NCBI GenBank assembly: GCA_963377175.1
Contig: CAUJNA010000196.1
Coordinates: 215,001 to 279,000, forward strand
Source of the DNA: Effrenium voratum
Taxonomy: Eukaryota; Sar; Dinophyceae; Suessiales; Symbiodiniaceae
Reading direction: 5' to 3'
DNA: 64,000 nt
Shown here: piece by piece, positions 1 to 9,315 of the stretch
How the letters are laid out: every line of letters starts with the position of its first letter
Numbering within the stretch: position 1 is the stretch's first letter
Made by a program: the position numbers and the translations under genes
The notes under the pieces: generated by a model
Seen by the model: only the letters and a program-made list of their open reading frames with translations
What the model was told of the DNA's origin: nothing
Database searches by the model: none

Positions 1-776
1 GTGAGGGTTTGGGGGGGCTTGGGAGTGGCTCAGGAGCAGTTTGGGAGCGGTCCATTGGCGCGCGTCATAGGTCAGAGAAACGGGGTTTCCCCAGCTCAGC
101 CACAAAATAATGTTTGATTAGGTAGCTCTTCGCATAAGCCTCCGTGTCTGAGCGAATCACTTTTAATGTGGCTGCGTCTTTTTGGAGGCTGGCTGGCAAC
201 TTGCTGGTTGGCTTTACAAGGAAACCAAAGGGAAACCAAAGGGAAGCCGAAGCCAATTTGGGACCGGGTCGCCTAGAAAAAAGACAAGCCACCTGGTGTG
301 TTCAAACCAAGGCACTTCCCAACGTCATGCAAACTTCGGGCTGCACTCTCAGCAGTTCGGGTCCTTGCCTCACCCACGCCCAGTCGGCTCACCTCTCCTG
401 GGCTCTGAGTGTGGCCCAAAATTGATCAGTCGGGCCAAACGCGTCAACTGCGTGAACGCACCTAACCCGAATGGGCAAGCACGGTTTGCTGAGGGCGATC
501 CCTGGCAACTTGTCTGGTTCAAGGGGCGCTCATGCGCAATTCGGAGCTCCCAAAAGGCTCCAAATCAAACTCTGCCCCTTCCATCGCTGTTCCGTCCTGG
601 CGTGGCTTCCTGGCCGTCGCATTTGAAACTGCGGAAACCAAACGAGCAATGCCATTCCCCAAGCGCAAGGTTCTTTTTCCCCTGCTGCCATGGAAATTTC
701 AGGCATTGAGCCATGGGACCCAAAACTGGGGGAGGGGGGGTACTCGCGAAAATCCAGGATCTTGAGGCAAAAGCCA
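1..776. other. No gene recognised
   Basis: I see no convincing exon here; overlapping reading frames on both strands look random. The stretch near 209-250 contains the repeated phrase GGAAACCAAAGGGAAACC. Similar phrases recur near 19245-19330 and 56915-56940, so this is probably part of a dispersed intronic or intergenic repeat. Confidence 0.3.
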
Positions 777-1046
777 GGATCTTGAGTGATTGAGTGATTG
801 AGTGATTGCGTGATTGATTGAGAGATTGAGAGATTGAGAGATTGAGTGATTGAGTGATTGCGTGATTGATTGAGAGATTGAGTGATTGAGTGATTGAGTG
901 ATTGAGTGATTGCGTGATTGAGTGAGTGCTTGCTTACTTGCTTGCTTGCTTGGCTTGGCTTAGCTTAGCTTAGCTTGGCTGGCTTGGCTTGGCTTGGCTT
1001 GGCTTGGCTTGGCTTGGCTTGGCTTGGCTTGATTATTTTGATTCTC
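777..1046. repeat. Compound microsatellite GATTGAGT / TTGC / GGCTT
   Basis: Imperfect GATTGAGT/GATTGAGA units run to about 930, pass into TTGC units, and end as a clean GGCTT pentanucleotide array. Each unit differs from the next by small changes, so the array seems to have changed its unit as it grew. The open frame across it on the minus strand (AKPSQ repeats) is a by-product. Confidence 0.9.
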
Positions 1047-1069
1047 TATTGATTTGCTTGTTTGTTTAC

Positions 1070-1261
1070 GTGGCCATGGGTCAAAATCCGAATCGCACCC
1101 CCAGTGAACATCCGATTCAATCCAACCACAACAGGTCCTAAAATGGGGTGGTGAACAATCACCAATCCCAACCAAAACGGGATATCAACCAAGACGGTTT
1201 TTTGACCGCCACCTACCAACCAACATGGGATCCGATCCAAAACGGTTTTGACCACAGCCAC
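1070..1261. repeat. Repeat with inverted termini (GTGGC..GGGTCAAAA family)
   Basis: The left end GTGGCCATGGGTCAAAA is the near-exact inverse of the right end TTTTGACCACAGCCAC. The first half recurs near 49060-49120. The termini resemble those of the ~100-bp repeats at 4317, 16585, 16952, 20617 and 60081. It may be a non-autonomous DNA element or introner-like sequence; that is inference. Confidence 0.55.
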
Positions 1262-1606
1262 GGGCCCATATGCGTCTGGCATCTGAAATTTTGTGCACCC
1301 GTGGTCGCCCCTCTCTTCCGTCGGGGCTACCCCCCTGCCTCCGCCCAGCGGAAGTTGATGTTCAGGAAGGCCTGGAGTTCGGATCGAACTCGGATCCCAA
1401 GTCTGCGGACCAGCCGATTTTTTTAGAGGAAGAACAAGAGGAAAAACCTGAGACAAAACAGGAGACAGAGACGCAAAACAGTTTTTGTTGTGTGTTTCCC
1501 GTTTTTTTTTTGTTTTTTCTGCGTTGTTTTTTTTAGTTGGGGGGGGGGGACCCAGAAACCAAAAGTCTGCTTTCCCCTAATTGAATGGCTTGGTGGCTTG
1601 GATTGG

Positions 1607-1657
1607 TGGCTTGGTGGTTAAGGAGGGGCCTTTTACAACAGCCAGAGGTTCAAATCC
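1607..1657 (+). promoter_or_regulatory. tRNA-like pol III A and B boxes, possible SINE head
   Basis: TGGCTTGGTGG at 1607-1617 resembles a pol III A box, and GGTTCAAATCC at 1647-1657 matches a B box closely, at a tRNA-like spacing. I could not fold a proper cloverleaf: the anticodon and T stems do not pair. It is therefore not a functional tRNA, but could be a tRNA-derived SINE or a decayed tRNA. Confidence 0.25.
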
Positions 1658-1747
1658 CCAAATCGCCAATCCAAACCACCACTACCTGAAAATTGTCAAA
1701 TGGCGGCCGCAAAAGAGGCCTGCGCCTAGGAAAAAAAGAAGCTCCCC

Positions 1748-1909
1748 CTCAAGTTTTGTGTCAACTGCCAGGTTTTGTGCGACCAATGAGAGCGGGGGTT
1801 TGTCCGCGCCCCGTTTCAGCATCTCCTCCACGCGCGTCAAAAAACGATCGCGCGCCTGCGCTGACAGGAAGCCAGCCGCCTCGTGCACGCCCAGCTCCGC
1901 CGCAGGCAC
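1748..1909 (-). CDS. Candidate exon, unknown protein
   Basis: On the minus strand a CCCAG acceptor is followed by about 54 open codons with protein-like composition, including VPAAELGVHEAAGFLSAQ and RDRFLTRVEEMLKRGADKPP. It looks like a mostly helical soluble segment. I do not recognise the family. The downstream end is a guess because donors here can be GC or GA. Neighbouring exons were not found. Confidence 0.35.
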
Positions 1910-4316
1910 CTGGGAAGTCGCGTGCGGGTTGCGGGTCGTTTGGCTTCCCTTGGGGTCGCGAAAACCATCGAATTGATCAATCGCCCTGAGGCAAATCAAG
2001 TCATTTCTTCGCGAGAAGATTTCTGCCGCGCGTTGGCTGCAGTTTGTGGACTCAGATGTTTGAGCAATTGAACTGCAACTTTCAACGCCAAAGTTGTTTG
2101 GCCTTTGCCCTTTTGCGACTCACTGCGCAGTCCCAAATTTCCCAAATTTTACACCCCTCGGGGGTGCTCGACCCCTCTTTTCAGTGCTCACTCTGCCGCG
2201 GCATTTGTGAAGATCAGGGCGATGTGCGCATGGACGCGGCAGGCAGCAGGCAGGAGCTTGTCAGGCCTGGCACAGGTTCAGCAGCCCTTATTCGTCCCCA
2301 TGGCTCTCGCAGATGGCCACTCTAAACTTTTGAAGGTTTCTTTTGTGGTGCGACTTCTCCCCGAAAATCATCCATCCCCTGTTGTTGTTGTTGTTGTTTT
2401 TGTTTTTGTGTTTTTTTTGAAAATAGCATCTGGGCAAAGTTATCCTTACCCTTCTGAATGACTAATTCAAGCCACCCGGCACATGCTCCCGTGACATCAT
2501 TTTCTACGTTGGCATGGAAAGAACGAGTGAGCAAGAGGCAGCTAGCTCACGGAACAATCGAGCGGCAAAAACTGCGTGTGTCATTCATCGCAAAGACACG
2601 CATACGTTGCCCAAAGTCATGGGATGGAATCAACCAGTCCAGGTTGCCACATTCATTTGGCCAAGGCAGAAACAACAGCTGGCTACAGCAAGGCCGGCCG
2701 CGGATGACCGTCGGTGCCTCTTGGCAGCATAGCGCAGCCAGTCGCTCAGCATCCGCAGGACCTCTTCACTGAATCCCCCAAAAGGCTTTCAAAACTCGGC
2801 CGAACCCAAGCCATCCACGAGCCCATGGCAAGTGAGTACTGTTACAGCCCTGGTGAATGATCAGGGCTAAAACGTGGCGTCGGGATTCAACTTGAACGTA
2901 CTCGCTTCCAATGCACTCAATCGGAGGCTCCTGGGATTGTCCCCTGAGTGCCGCAAAATGGGAGCTTCCTCTTAGTCTCGTGGTCTGGTGGCACAGGTGA
3001 TGTCTCAAATTGTCAATGCAGGAGCCAAACTGCACGTGCGTTTCACAGACCAAATGGCATCTTCAACAACCCGAGCACAGGGGGGTACACCCAAACCCCA
3101 CAACCCCCTTGTAGAGGGTGATCTTGAAGGAGAATTCAAGAGTTGGAACCACCTCAAAGTGGTTGGTGGACCTTGGACCGTCAAAATTCACACCAACGAG
3201 GGTGTGTCTCAACATAAGGGCACCCCCCCCCCTGAAAAAAAACAAAGAAAAAGTGGGACCCCCCCCCCCCCGCAAAAATAAAAAAACTATTTGAACCAAC
3301 CCCGAACTGGGCTTCTTGGCTCAGGTGGGTTTCTTCTTGGCTGCCCTTTGAGCCAACCCCCAAAGACCCGTGGCTCGGGGCCCCCAGCATCACCCTGCAG
3401 CTCCCGGCGGAGTCGCCCCTGCGAGGCCTCGCGAGCCAAACGAAACGCGCGGTGGCCGGTTGGCTCACCACTTTTTGGGGGTTCTCTCAGACAAAAAATC
3501 TCGAAACAAAACAGTGATTCGTGGTTGCCTTTTGGTTTGCTTTTCTTGTCTTATTATTTACTTATTTTGTTTATTTATTTATTTGTTAAAAAAAAGTAGC
3601 CTCAAGAAAGGCACGCTGCGTTCATATGCAAGCTTGGTTTCCCCAGGGGTGCCTTCCTCGGTCAATTGGCACCTGTGCCCAAAAATGATACCTCCCCAGT
3701 TGGCAATACCATCGCAAAAATGGCTGGGGCAACAGCGCCAATTTTGACTTCCCAAGGGCGCAACAAAAGGTCAACATGCCCCTCACCAATTCCCACCTCC
3801 AGCTCTTCCAGCAGCGAGGTGTCCTGGTCTGGCCGTTGTCTTTTTAGAGGCTCGGTACCCCTTTTCCAAAAAAAGGCACGCCCAATATGTCAAGAGGGTC
3901 GCTGCTCCGGCCCCAGTCAAAATCATTCAAGAGATCGTATTCATCTCATCTAGTGAGATCTTTTCAGGGTATCGTGCAGGGGCAGTGTGTGTGTGTTCTT
4001 GTGAGTCCCCTACCGATATGTTTGACCCGTCTTTAAAAAGTATCTGCCTTTTTACGAGAATCATGGCTCGATTCTCATGCGTGTTCATCCTGCCAAATAC
4101 CGCCAGGGCGCCTCCTTTTTTCCTGATCACAAATCAGGAGGCACAAGACAACAAAGGAATCCAGATGCCGCCGCCAAGTGCCGAGCTTTCGAGATTGCAA
4201 ATCACATTTACCACAAAACTCGCCTCGACTTAGCGACCGTCCCACCCAGGGTCCTCGGGGACAGCTAAGCTGCGCCTCAATGTGCAGGCGCCCGGAGCTC
4301 ACGCAAGCCAAGACTT
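1910..4316. other. Intronic/intergenic DNA, one weak exon candidate
   Basis: Mostly uninterpretable. A short minus-strand segment around 2430-2515 reads NDVTGACAGWLELVIQKGK and could be an exon, but has no other support. Long G, C and A homopolymers occur at 3220-3285. A CCACGAG/CTCGTGG-rich area precedes 3000. No RNA gene seen. Confidence 0.25.
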
Positions 4317-4414
4317 GGGTATGGGTCAAAATTAAACCACCAGGAAACCGCAGGCTTTAGTCCACGTGTCCTTCTACCAGGGTTCTATATTGGGTACCTA
4401 TTTTTGACCCACAC
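4317..4414. repeat. ~100-bp inverted-terminal repeat, family copy 1
   Basis: Begins TATGGGTCAAAATTAAACC and ends ATTTTTGACCCACAC, so the termini are inverted copies of each other. The interior (CCGCAGG.TTTAGTCCA, CTACCAGGGTTC) is shared with copies at 16585, 16952 (both inverted), 20617 and 60081. Confidence 0.6.
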
Positions 4415-4709
4415 GCATCAAGGCGGCGCACCTCCCTCCCCCATCCACTGGTACCTGGGCGTCCCCAGCACAAGAAACCCGCAGCTGCCCTCGCCACGCC
4501 GGCCTCGGTGTGGACATATCCACTTTCGTGAGGTGCCAAAATCCCGTTTCCGAGGGGCGAACAGCAGCTCCTCTTGTCTGTTGGAGGGGGGCGAAAAACA
4601 AACAAAGAGGAACAAAAACCGGTGGAAAAATCACGTCGCGCCAACAAACACGGGGGAAGACACAAAAAGTTCACGTCGCTCGCGAGGGCGAAAACGTCCG
4701 GCGCTCACC

Positions 4710-4835
4710 GGAGCCCAACGGAAGGGCGTCCAGCAAGGCCTTGGGCCCAAGGCCGGGGGCCAGAAGGAAGGCCAAGTAGGACTCCACCCGTACTGCCAGG
4801 CGGATGATGTAGAGGATCAAGCCTGGCCCAAAAGC
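4710..4835 (-). CDS. Candidate exon with membrane-like segment
   Basis: The minus strand encodes a hydrophobic stretch, LILYIIRLAVRVESYLAFLL, followed by APGLGPKALLDALPLGSG. It resembles a transmembrane segment plus a loop. Splice ends are not fixed and I do not recognise the family; it could also be chance in GC-rich DNA. Confidence 0.25.
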
Positions 4836-4907
4836 CAAGCAAGCCACTCGGCTTTCGCCGAAAAAGAGATCAAGGGATAGCCTGCAAACCCGCACAAATA
4901 AACCCCG

Positions 4908-5024
4908 GGTTGATTAATAGGGGGTGTCCCCTTTTAGTGGCTGGATTCATCACTTTTGGAGGGAACCCCCCCCCTAATAATGGCACGGGTTCTACTTAGA
5001 TCCTGGGTCAACATTAGTCTGAAT
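4908..5024. repeat. Dispersed repeat related to 54339-54460
   Basis: Both sites share TTNATTAATAGG.GG.GTCCC, then ATCACTTTTGGAGGGAA (one base different at 54339) and GGGTCAAC in the same order and spacing. It looks like two diverged copies of a ~115-bp repeat. Confidence 0.45.
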
Positions 5025-5458
5025 ATTCTGCATAGGTGCAATGCCACTCACCCTACAAGATGCCCACGGAGCTTCATGAGACCCAAACAGCTCGCTTGAA
5101 TTTGTATGTGGACTTTCTCCCATTCAACTTTCCCCGACAACTCGGCTCTATCAAATGTAGGAGGCAGCGGGTTTCAAAATCAAGAGGCTCCTCTCGCAGG
5201 TTCCGACATCCAAGCAGCTATGGCGGTCACCACGTAGAGCAAGCAAATGTGGTCTTCTTGCGAAATATCAACAACGACACGGGCCTCAGAATGCGAGCAT
5301 GTTTGTGAGGAAGCATGAGGAAGTGCAGTGCAGGACTCTCGCCGCTTTATTGTCCCCCTGTGAACGCCCCACCGCCTTTTAAGAGCGAAATGAGCTGGGA
5401 ACGAACCGCTTAGCCAATCAACCAAACAAACAATCCTGGCTGCTGATGATGATGGGTA

Positions 5459-5522
5459 ATGATGATGCTGCTGCTGCTGCTGCTCCTCCTGCTGCTGCTC
5501 CTCCTGCTGCTGCTGCTGCTGC
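5459..5522. repeat. (CTG)n microsatellite
   Basis: Roughly 60 bp of CTG units interrupted by CTC. Frames across it give poly-Leu, poly-Ala or poly-Gln and are not evidence of a gene. Confidence 0.9.
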
Positions 5523-7718
5523 ATTTCAGCCAGCCCTCACCCACGTGCTTGCGCACAGCTGCTGCAAGCATGACAGGCAGTGCTATGTCGCTCGTGCCCA
5601 GCTTCTGTCAAATCGAAAGGGCCGCTTACAAGGTGCCACAGGATTTGGCCAACCCCCAAACCTGACCAACTGTGTGGGCGGCATCAAACTTGAAGCCACC
5701 GGCTTGAGCTGCCACACCGTGCAGTTCACAAAAAATGGCCAGGAGTCTGTGGTCGAAACTGTTTCCCGGAGCGATCCTCTCAGCCAGGCCTTCGTTTGCT
5801 GAATCTGGTCTTCCCACATCCTTTTCCACCGCCACCTGCAGCCTCGGCCATGGCTCGCGCCGCCAGGAGCCCTAGCTGCACCCTCCCCATTCTCTGCAGG
5901 GATCCTTCTCTTCAACAAAATGGTTGCCAACCCCTGGAAAATAGGTGGCTTCTAAAGAGAACGACGGGTGAAGAGAATGGGGAATCAAACATTAAAACAG
6001 TGAGAATCGAGGTACCTTTGGCTTGGCGTTAGGAAAACCCGCGCTTGTGGGATCTATTTGGCTGCCAGGTGGTTAGGCCTGCGGAAAGCTCGGGGAGCTC
6101 GGATTCTCAAACCTTTCACCAAGGGCCGCGCAGGCAAAGGACCGCGTGCAAGACTGGCTGCGGCGCCCTCGGATGGCGGGTTCTGCTCGGAAGCTGGGCT
6201 CTGAAGCCCGGCCTCAAGGGGCCAGAGGGTTAAAATACGGGCACCCGATTTGTTGTGGTCCATTCTAGTAGGGGAACCCTCCCCCGCCCAGCTGCAGCAG
6301 AACCCTAGCTCGAAGCCCAGCAAGCCGGGGCATGGGGCCAGGGCCGCATCAGCTCGTTGAACAGCAGGCCGGCAGCAGTTGACAGGTGCCTAGACCAAAC
6401 TGCCCAAGCATGGTACCCAACTCCTTTCGGAGGTGAGCTGGTTCCGCAAAAGGCCCGCAAATACGTACGGGGTGGTAACTTACCTGTGGCGGTGTTGCAA
6501 GTGGGGCTGCCAGGCATCGTTTGCGCTGGGAACGGTACAGCAAATGACAGTGACAGCTGCGCCCCAAGCTAAATCATTCCACCCACAAGCAGGTCGCCAA
6601 GAAACCAAGTCCCTGCCCTGAAGGCAGGGCTCAAGAAACATTCTGGGCTATACCACTTAACCCGCCCACATGCCATGGACACCTGGTCGACTTTCTTTGC
6701 ACACCATATGCCCGGGAAACTGGTGCCATGAGTTCGCCATCACAAGTCACCCCCGGAAACTATCCTTTCCATGTTCTGAGGCTTCGACCCCCCAGCAACC
6801 TTCCAACATGGGCTTCTGCGAATGCATCTCACGGATTGAGCTTCGCTGCCTGAGTTTGTGTGGGCCAGGAGTCTCAAAAGAGACATGACCCTTGTACAGG
6901 TGGAAACCTTCCAAAAAACGCTGACAGCCAGCGCGCCCTCCCCGCCTGCCTCCTCTCGGGCGCCGGCACCAGCTCGGGCGGCGCCTGGTGCGCCTCGAGG
7001 CGCGACTGCCAGGGGCCCGGCCTCAGGCTGAGCCGTCGGCAACGAACGCGAAGGCGGCAGCGCGTCGTTTTCAGGGGACCCCAAGATGGCGTCGGTGTTC
7101 CTTGGGTGTTCCCGTTGAACAACCCCCACAAAGAAGGCGGCCACCCCACCCCCCCAGAAAAAAAAGAGGAGAAACATGATGGCTCATTTACAAGCCCCAC
7201 AAAAATGAATCGGGGACCCTCAAGTCCAATTCTGATGAGCCAGAAGTGTGGCCCTTCATGGCCTTTCACCCCTAACCAGTCACTAGGTGGATGCTCTACA
7301 TGTTGCAAGTGAACCAACCACAAACAATGGGATTTATCAGGGTTTCCTTGGTTCCCTACTTGCAACATGGTTGGCACATATTTACGACATCAATCCAACT
7401 TTAGAAAAACCATATATATATATATATATGTGTGAACATATGTGTTTTTGCCCATCTATAATGTTTTCTTTCTTTTTTCTATTCGTTCTACCTACCTGTC
7501 CCACCTGCCTACCTGCCTGACCTGATCTTTTTGACTGCCTGTGCAGTTTGGTGTGTTTTCTGTCTAAGCAGCTACTGTCTCACCCTGCCCATCGTAATTA
7601 TAATCACATCTAAATCCAGTCCGTCCAGTTATGCTAAGTTGCCCCTGATTTCCCTCGCGGCCTAGGGCTGGATGGTCGTGCACTCCTTGTAGGCGATTTT
7701 TAGCGCTCTCTACGGTGG
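5523..7718. other. No gene assigned
   Basis: Several frames are open but no segment stands out. Around 5626-5835 both strands give protein-like text, so neither can be chosen. A weak minus candidate lies at 6380-6480 (AEPAHLRKELGTMLGQFG). An (AT)n run is at 7412-7429. Confidence 0.2.
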
Positions 7719-7827
7719 GCGGCACTGTTGTTTCCAGGTGGCAAGCTGTAGCTCTACTGTATGTAGGCTCAAGGCCTTGATCATACAGATGTGCAAGGGC
7801 ATGTACAAGTGAGGATGTATATTAACA
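7719..7827 (-). repeat. 3' LTR of the copia element
   Basis: The 109 bp are identical to 14694-14802. The core from 7726 to 7827 begins TGTT and ends AACA, as expected for LTRs. A length near 100 bp is very short for an LTR. Confidence 0.9.
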
Positions 7828-7838
7828 CCCCACCTTGG
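7828..7838 (-). promoter_or_regulatory. Polypurine tract of the copia element
   Basis: Read on the minus strand, CCAAGGTGGGG abuts the TGTTAATA start of the 3' LTR. This is where the plus-strand primer of an LTR element is expected, and it fixes the element's orientation. Confidence 0.65.
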
Positions 7839-8094
7839 ATTGATGTACCTAGACATCAAGACAAACAGTTGTGCTCTAGCTTGTCGAGGTGATGTAAAAT
7901 TGTTAGCAGCTCCAGTGACTGTTTCAATTTGTACAACGGTTCCTCTAGTGTGTCGAGCGGCTGTACAGACTGCATGTGCCACTTGATGTCTGCAAGGTGT
8001 AACTGCAACACCTTGTATCCCCAATGCCGGTGTGCCAAAAATCGGCGATTACTGTGTAAGCAGTGTGGATCCTGCTTTCACTCCTGTAATGTAC

Positions 8095-8994
8095 TCATTG
8101 CAGACCTGTGCCTTTGTTGCAGCGTAGTAAATGTTGATGCTCGAGAATGTAGGCGATGTGGTCTGGATGTCCTGGCACAGCATGTCCCTCAACTGTGCCA
8201 CGTGTGTTGAGACTGCGTGCATCTTGCATGGAGATGTGCCTCACCAATGTAACCTGATGTGCGGGTGGCAGATGTTTAATGCTGCCAACGCCCATCAACG
8301 ACAAGGCCTGTGCCGCTGTTGCATGCCTGCGGCTTGTGTCATGATCTGTGGCGAGTTGCTCGAGGTTCACGCAGGCGTTGTAGGACCAGATGTACCCTGT
8401 GTTCCAGTTGAACTTCATGTAAATCCCGAGCAAACCATTGTTGCCAGTGTATTTGAAAACCTGATGCTTAGACAGCTCATCTTGTGTCTGCATCCATGTC
8501 ATATTCATGTGAATTTGCATGTGTACTGCACTGTAGCCCCTATTGAAGAAATTGATGTAGCCGCGGGATGCCCACTCGGCAATGTGCCTCGCATCCAGCT
8601 GCACCGTGGCCACAATGAAGGTGTCGAGGTGCTGTGTCCTGCATGTCCCGACAGAAATGTAATTCAGAAGGGTTGCGACAGCCTCGAAAGGGGAACTGTT
8701 CAAGACGATGTACTCGACCTCTGGGCATCTTGCCCAGCCATGGATGTGTTTCAGCTCACCATTCTCTGTCCAAGATGTGAACTCCTCAAATGTCATTGCA
8801 ATGTACATCATGTTGGTCTTGTTCTGGATGGTGTCCATGTGGATCCCATCCAAGGTACGCAAGGGCTGTTTCCCGGTGATGTTCTCCTCGGTGTAGCCCA
8901 AAGATGTAAGGCTCATCGCGTCCCATGTCCTCGCCACTGTGACCTCTGTGGCCGGGACGTAGTCAGCGATCCTTGTGAGACCTGACATCGCCAT
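8095..8994 (-). CDS. Unknown 299-aa protein in the env position
   Basis: An open frame of 299 codons lies 320 bp after the RNase H stop and 270 bp before the 3' LTR, on the same strand as pol. It shows no signal peptide or membrane segment at its start (MAMSGLTRIADYVPATEV) and no fusion-protein character, so there is no reason to call it an envelope protein. Its composition is that of a folded soluble protein, with aromatic-rich stretches such as HIAEWASRGYINFFNRG and TYIWSYNAC-like text near residues 205-215. I recognise no domain. A plus-strand frame of 284 codons (8131-8985) mirrors it in the same codon register and is Cys-rich. That is explained by the ACA and GCA codons of the minus frame reading as TGT and TGC. 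Confidence 0.6.
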   Translation of the reverse strand: MAMSGLTRIADYVPATEVTVARTWDAMSLTSLGYTEENITGKQPLRTLDGIHMDTIQNKTNMMYIAMTFEEFTSWTENGELKHIHGWARCPEVEYIVLNSSPFEAVATLLNYISVGTCRTQHLDTFIVATVQLDARHIAEWASRGYINFFNRGYSAVHMQIHMNMTWMQTQDELSKHQVFKYTGNNGLLGIYMKFNWNTGYIWSYNACVNLEQLATDHDTSRRHATAAQALSLMGVGSIKHLPPAHQVTLVRHISMQDARSLNTRGTVEGHAVPGHPDHIAYILEHQHLLRCNKGTGLQ

Positions 8995-9315
8995 TGTGTG
9001 CCTTCAATGTAGGTGTGTCTCCACAAAATGTAAAATGGCTGCGACATGTACCCAAGACATTGTCTGAAGCATGTATGAAACCTCATGCAGTAAAAATGTA
9101 CCCGAGGATGTAAAAGATGTGGTCAAAGATGAACTCAAAGTTGTGTGCCCAAAACCAGAAAGGTTGTATCATCTCCAGGGCAGGTCCATGGCTGTACCTA
9201 ACCTAAAGCTAAAACATGTGTGCCTGCCGTTTAGTTGTGAAACATACACGTGTGTCAACTGTGCAACTGTTGTTTAACATACTGTGCAACTGTGTGAAAC
9301 TGGTGTTGTGTGGCC

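Noticed and set aside
1601..1673. Functional tRNA gene
   Set aside because: A-box and B-box-like sequences exist, but the anticodon and T stems do not pair and the acceptor pairing is out of register with the T arm.
8131..8985. 284-codon Cys-rich plus ORF as a metallothionein-like or zinc-finger protein
   Set aside because: It is the antisense of the 299-codon retroelement ORF; its Cys come from ACA/GCA codons on the other strand and are not arranged in a motif.
8095..8994. Envelope gene, hence an endogenous-retrovirus-like element
   Set aside because: Position alone suggests it; there is no signal peptide, transmembrane anchor, furin site or fusion segment, and the pol is copia-type.
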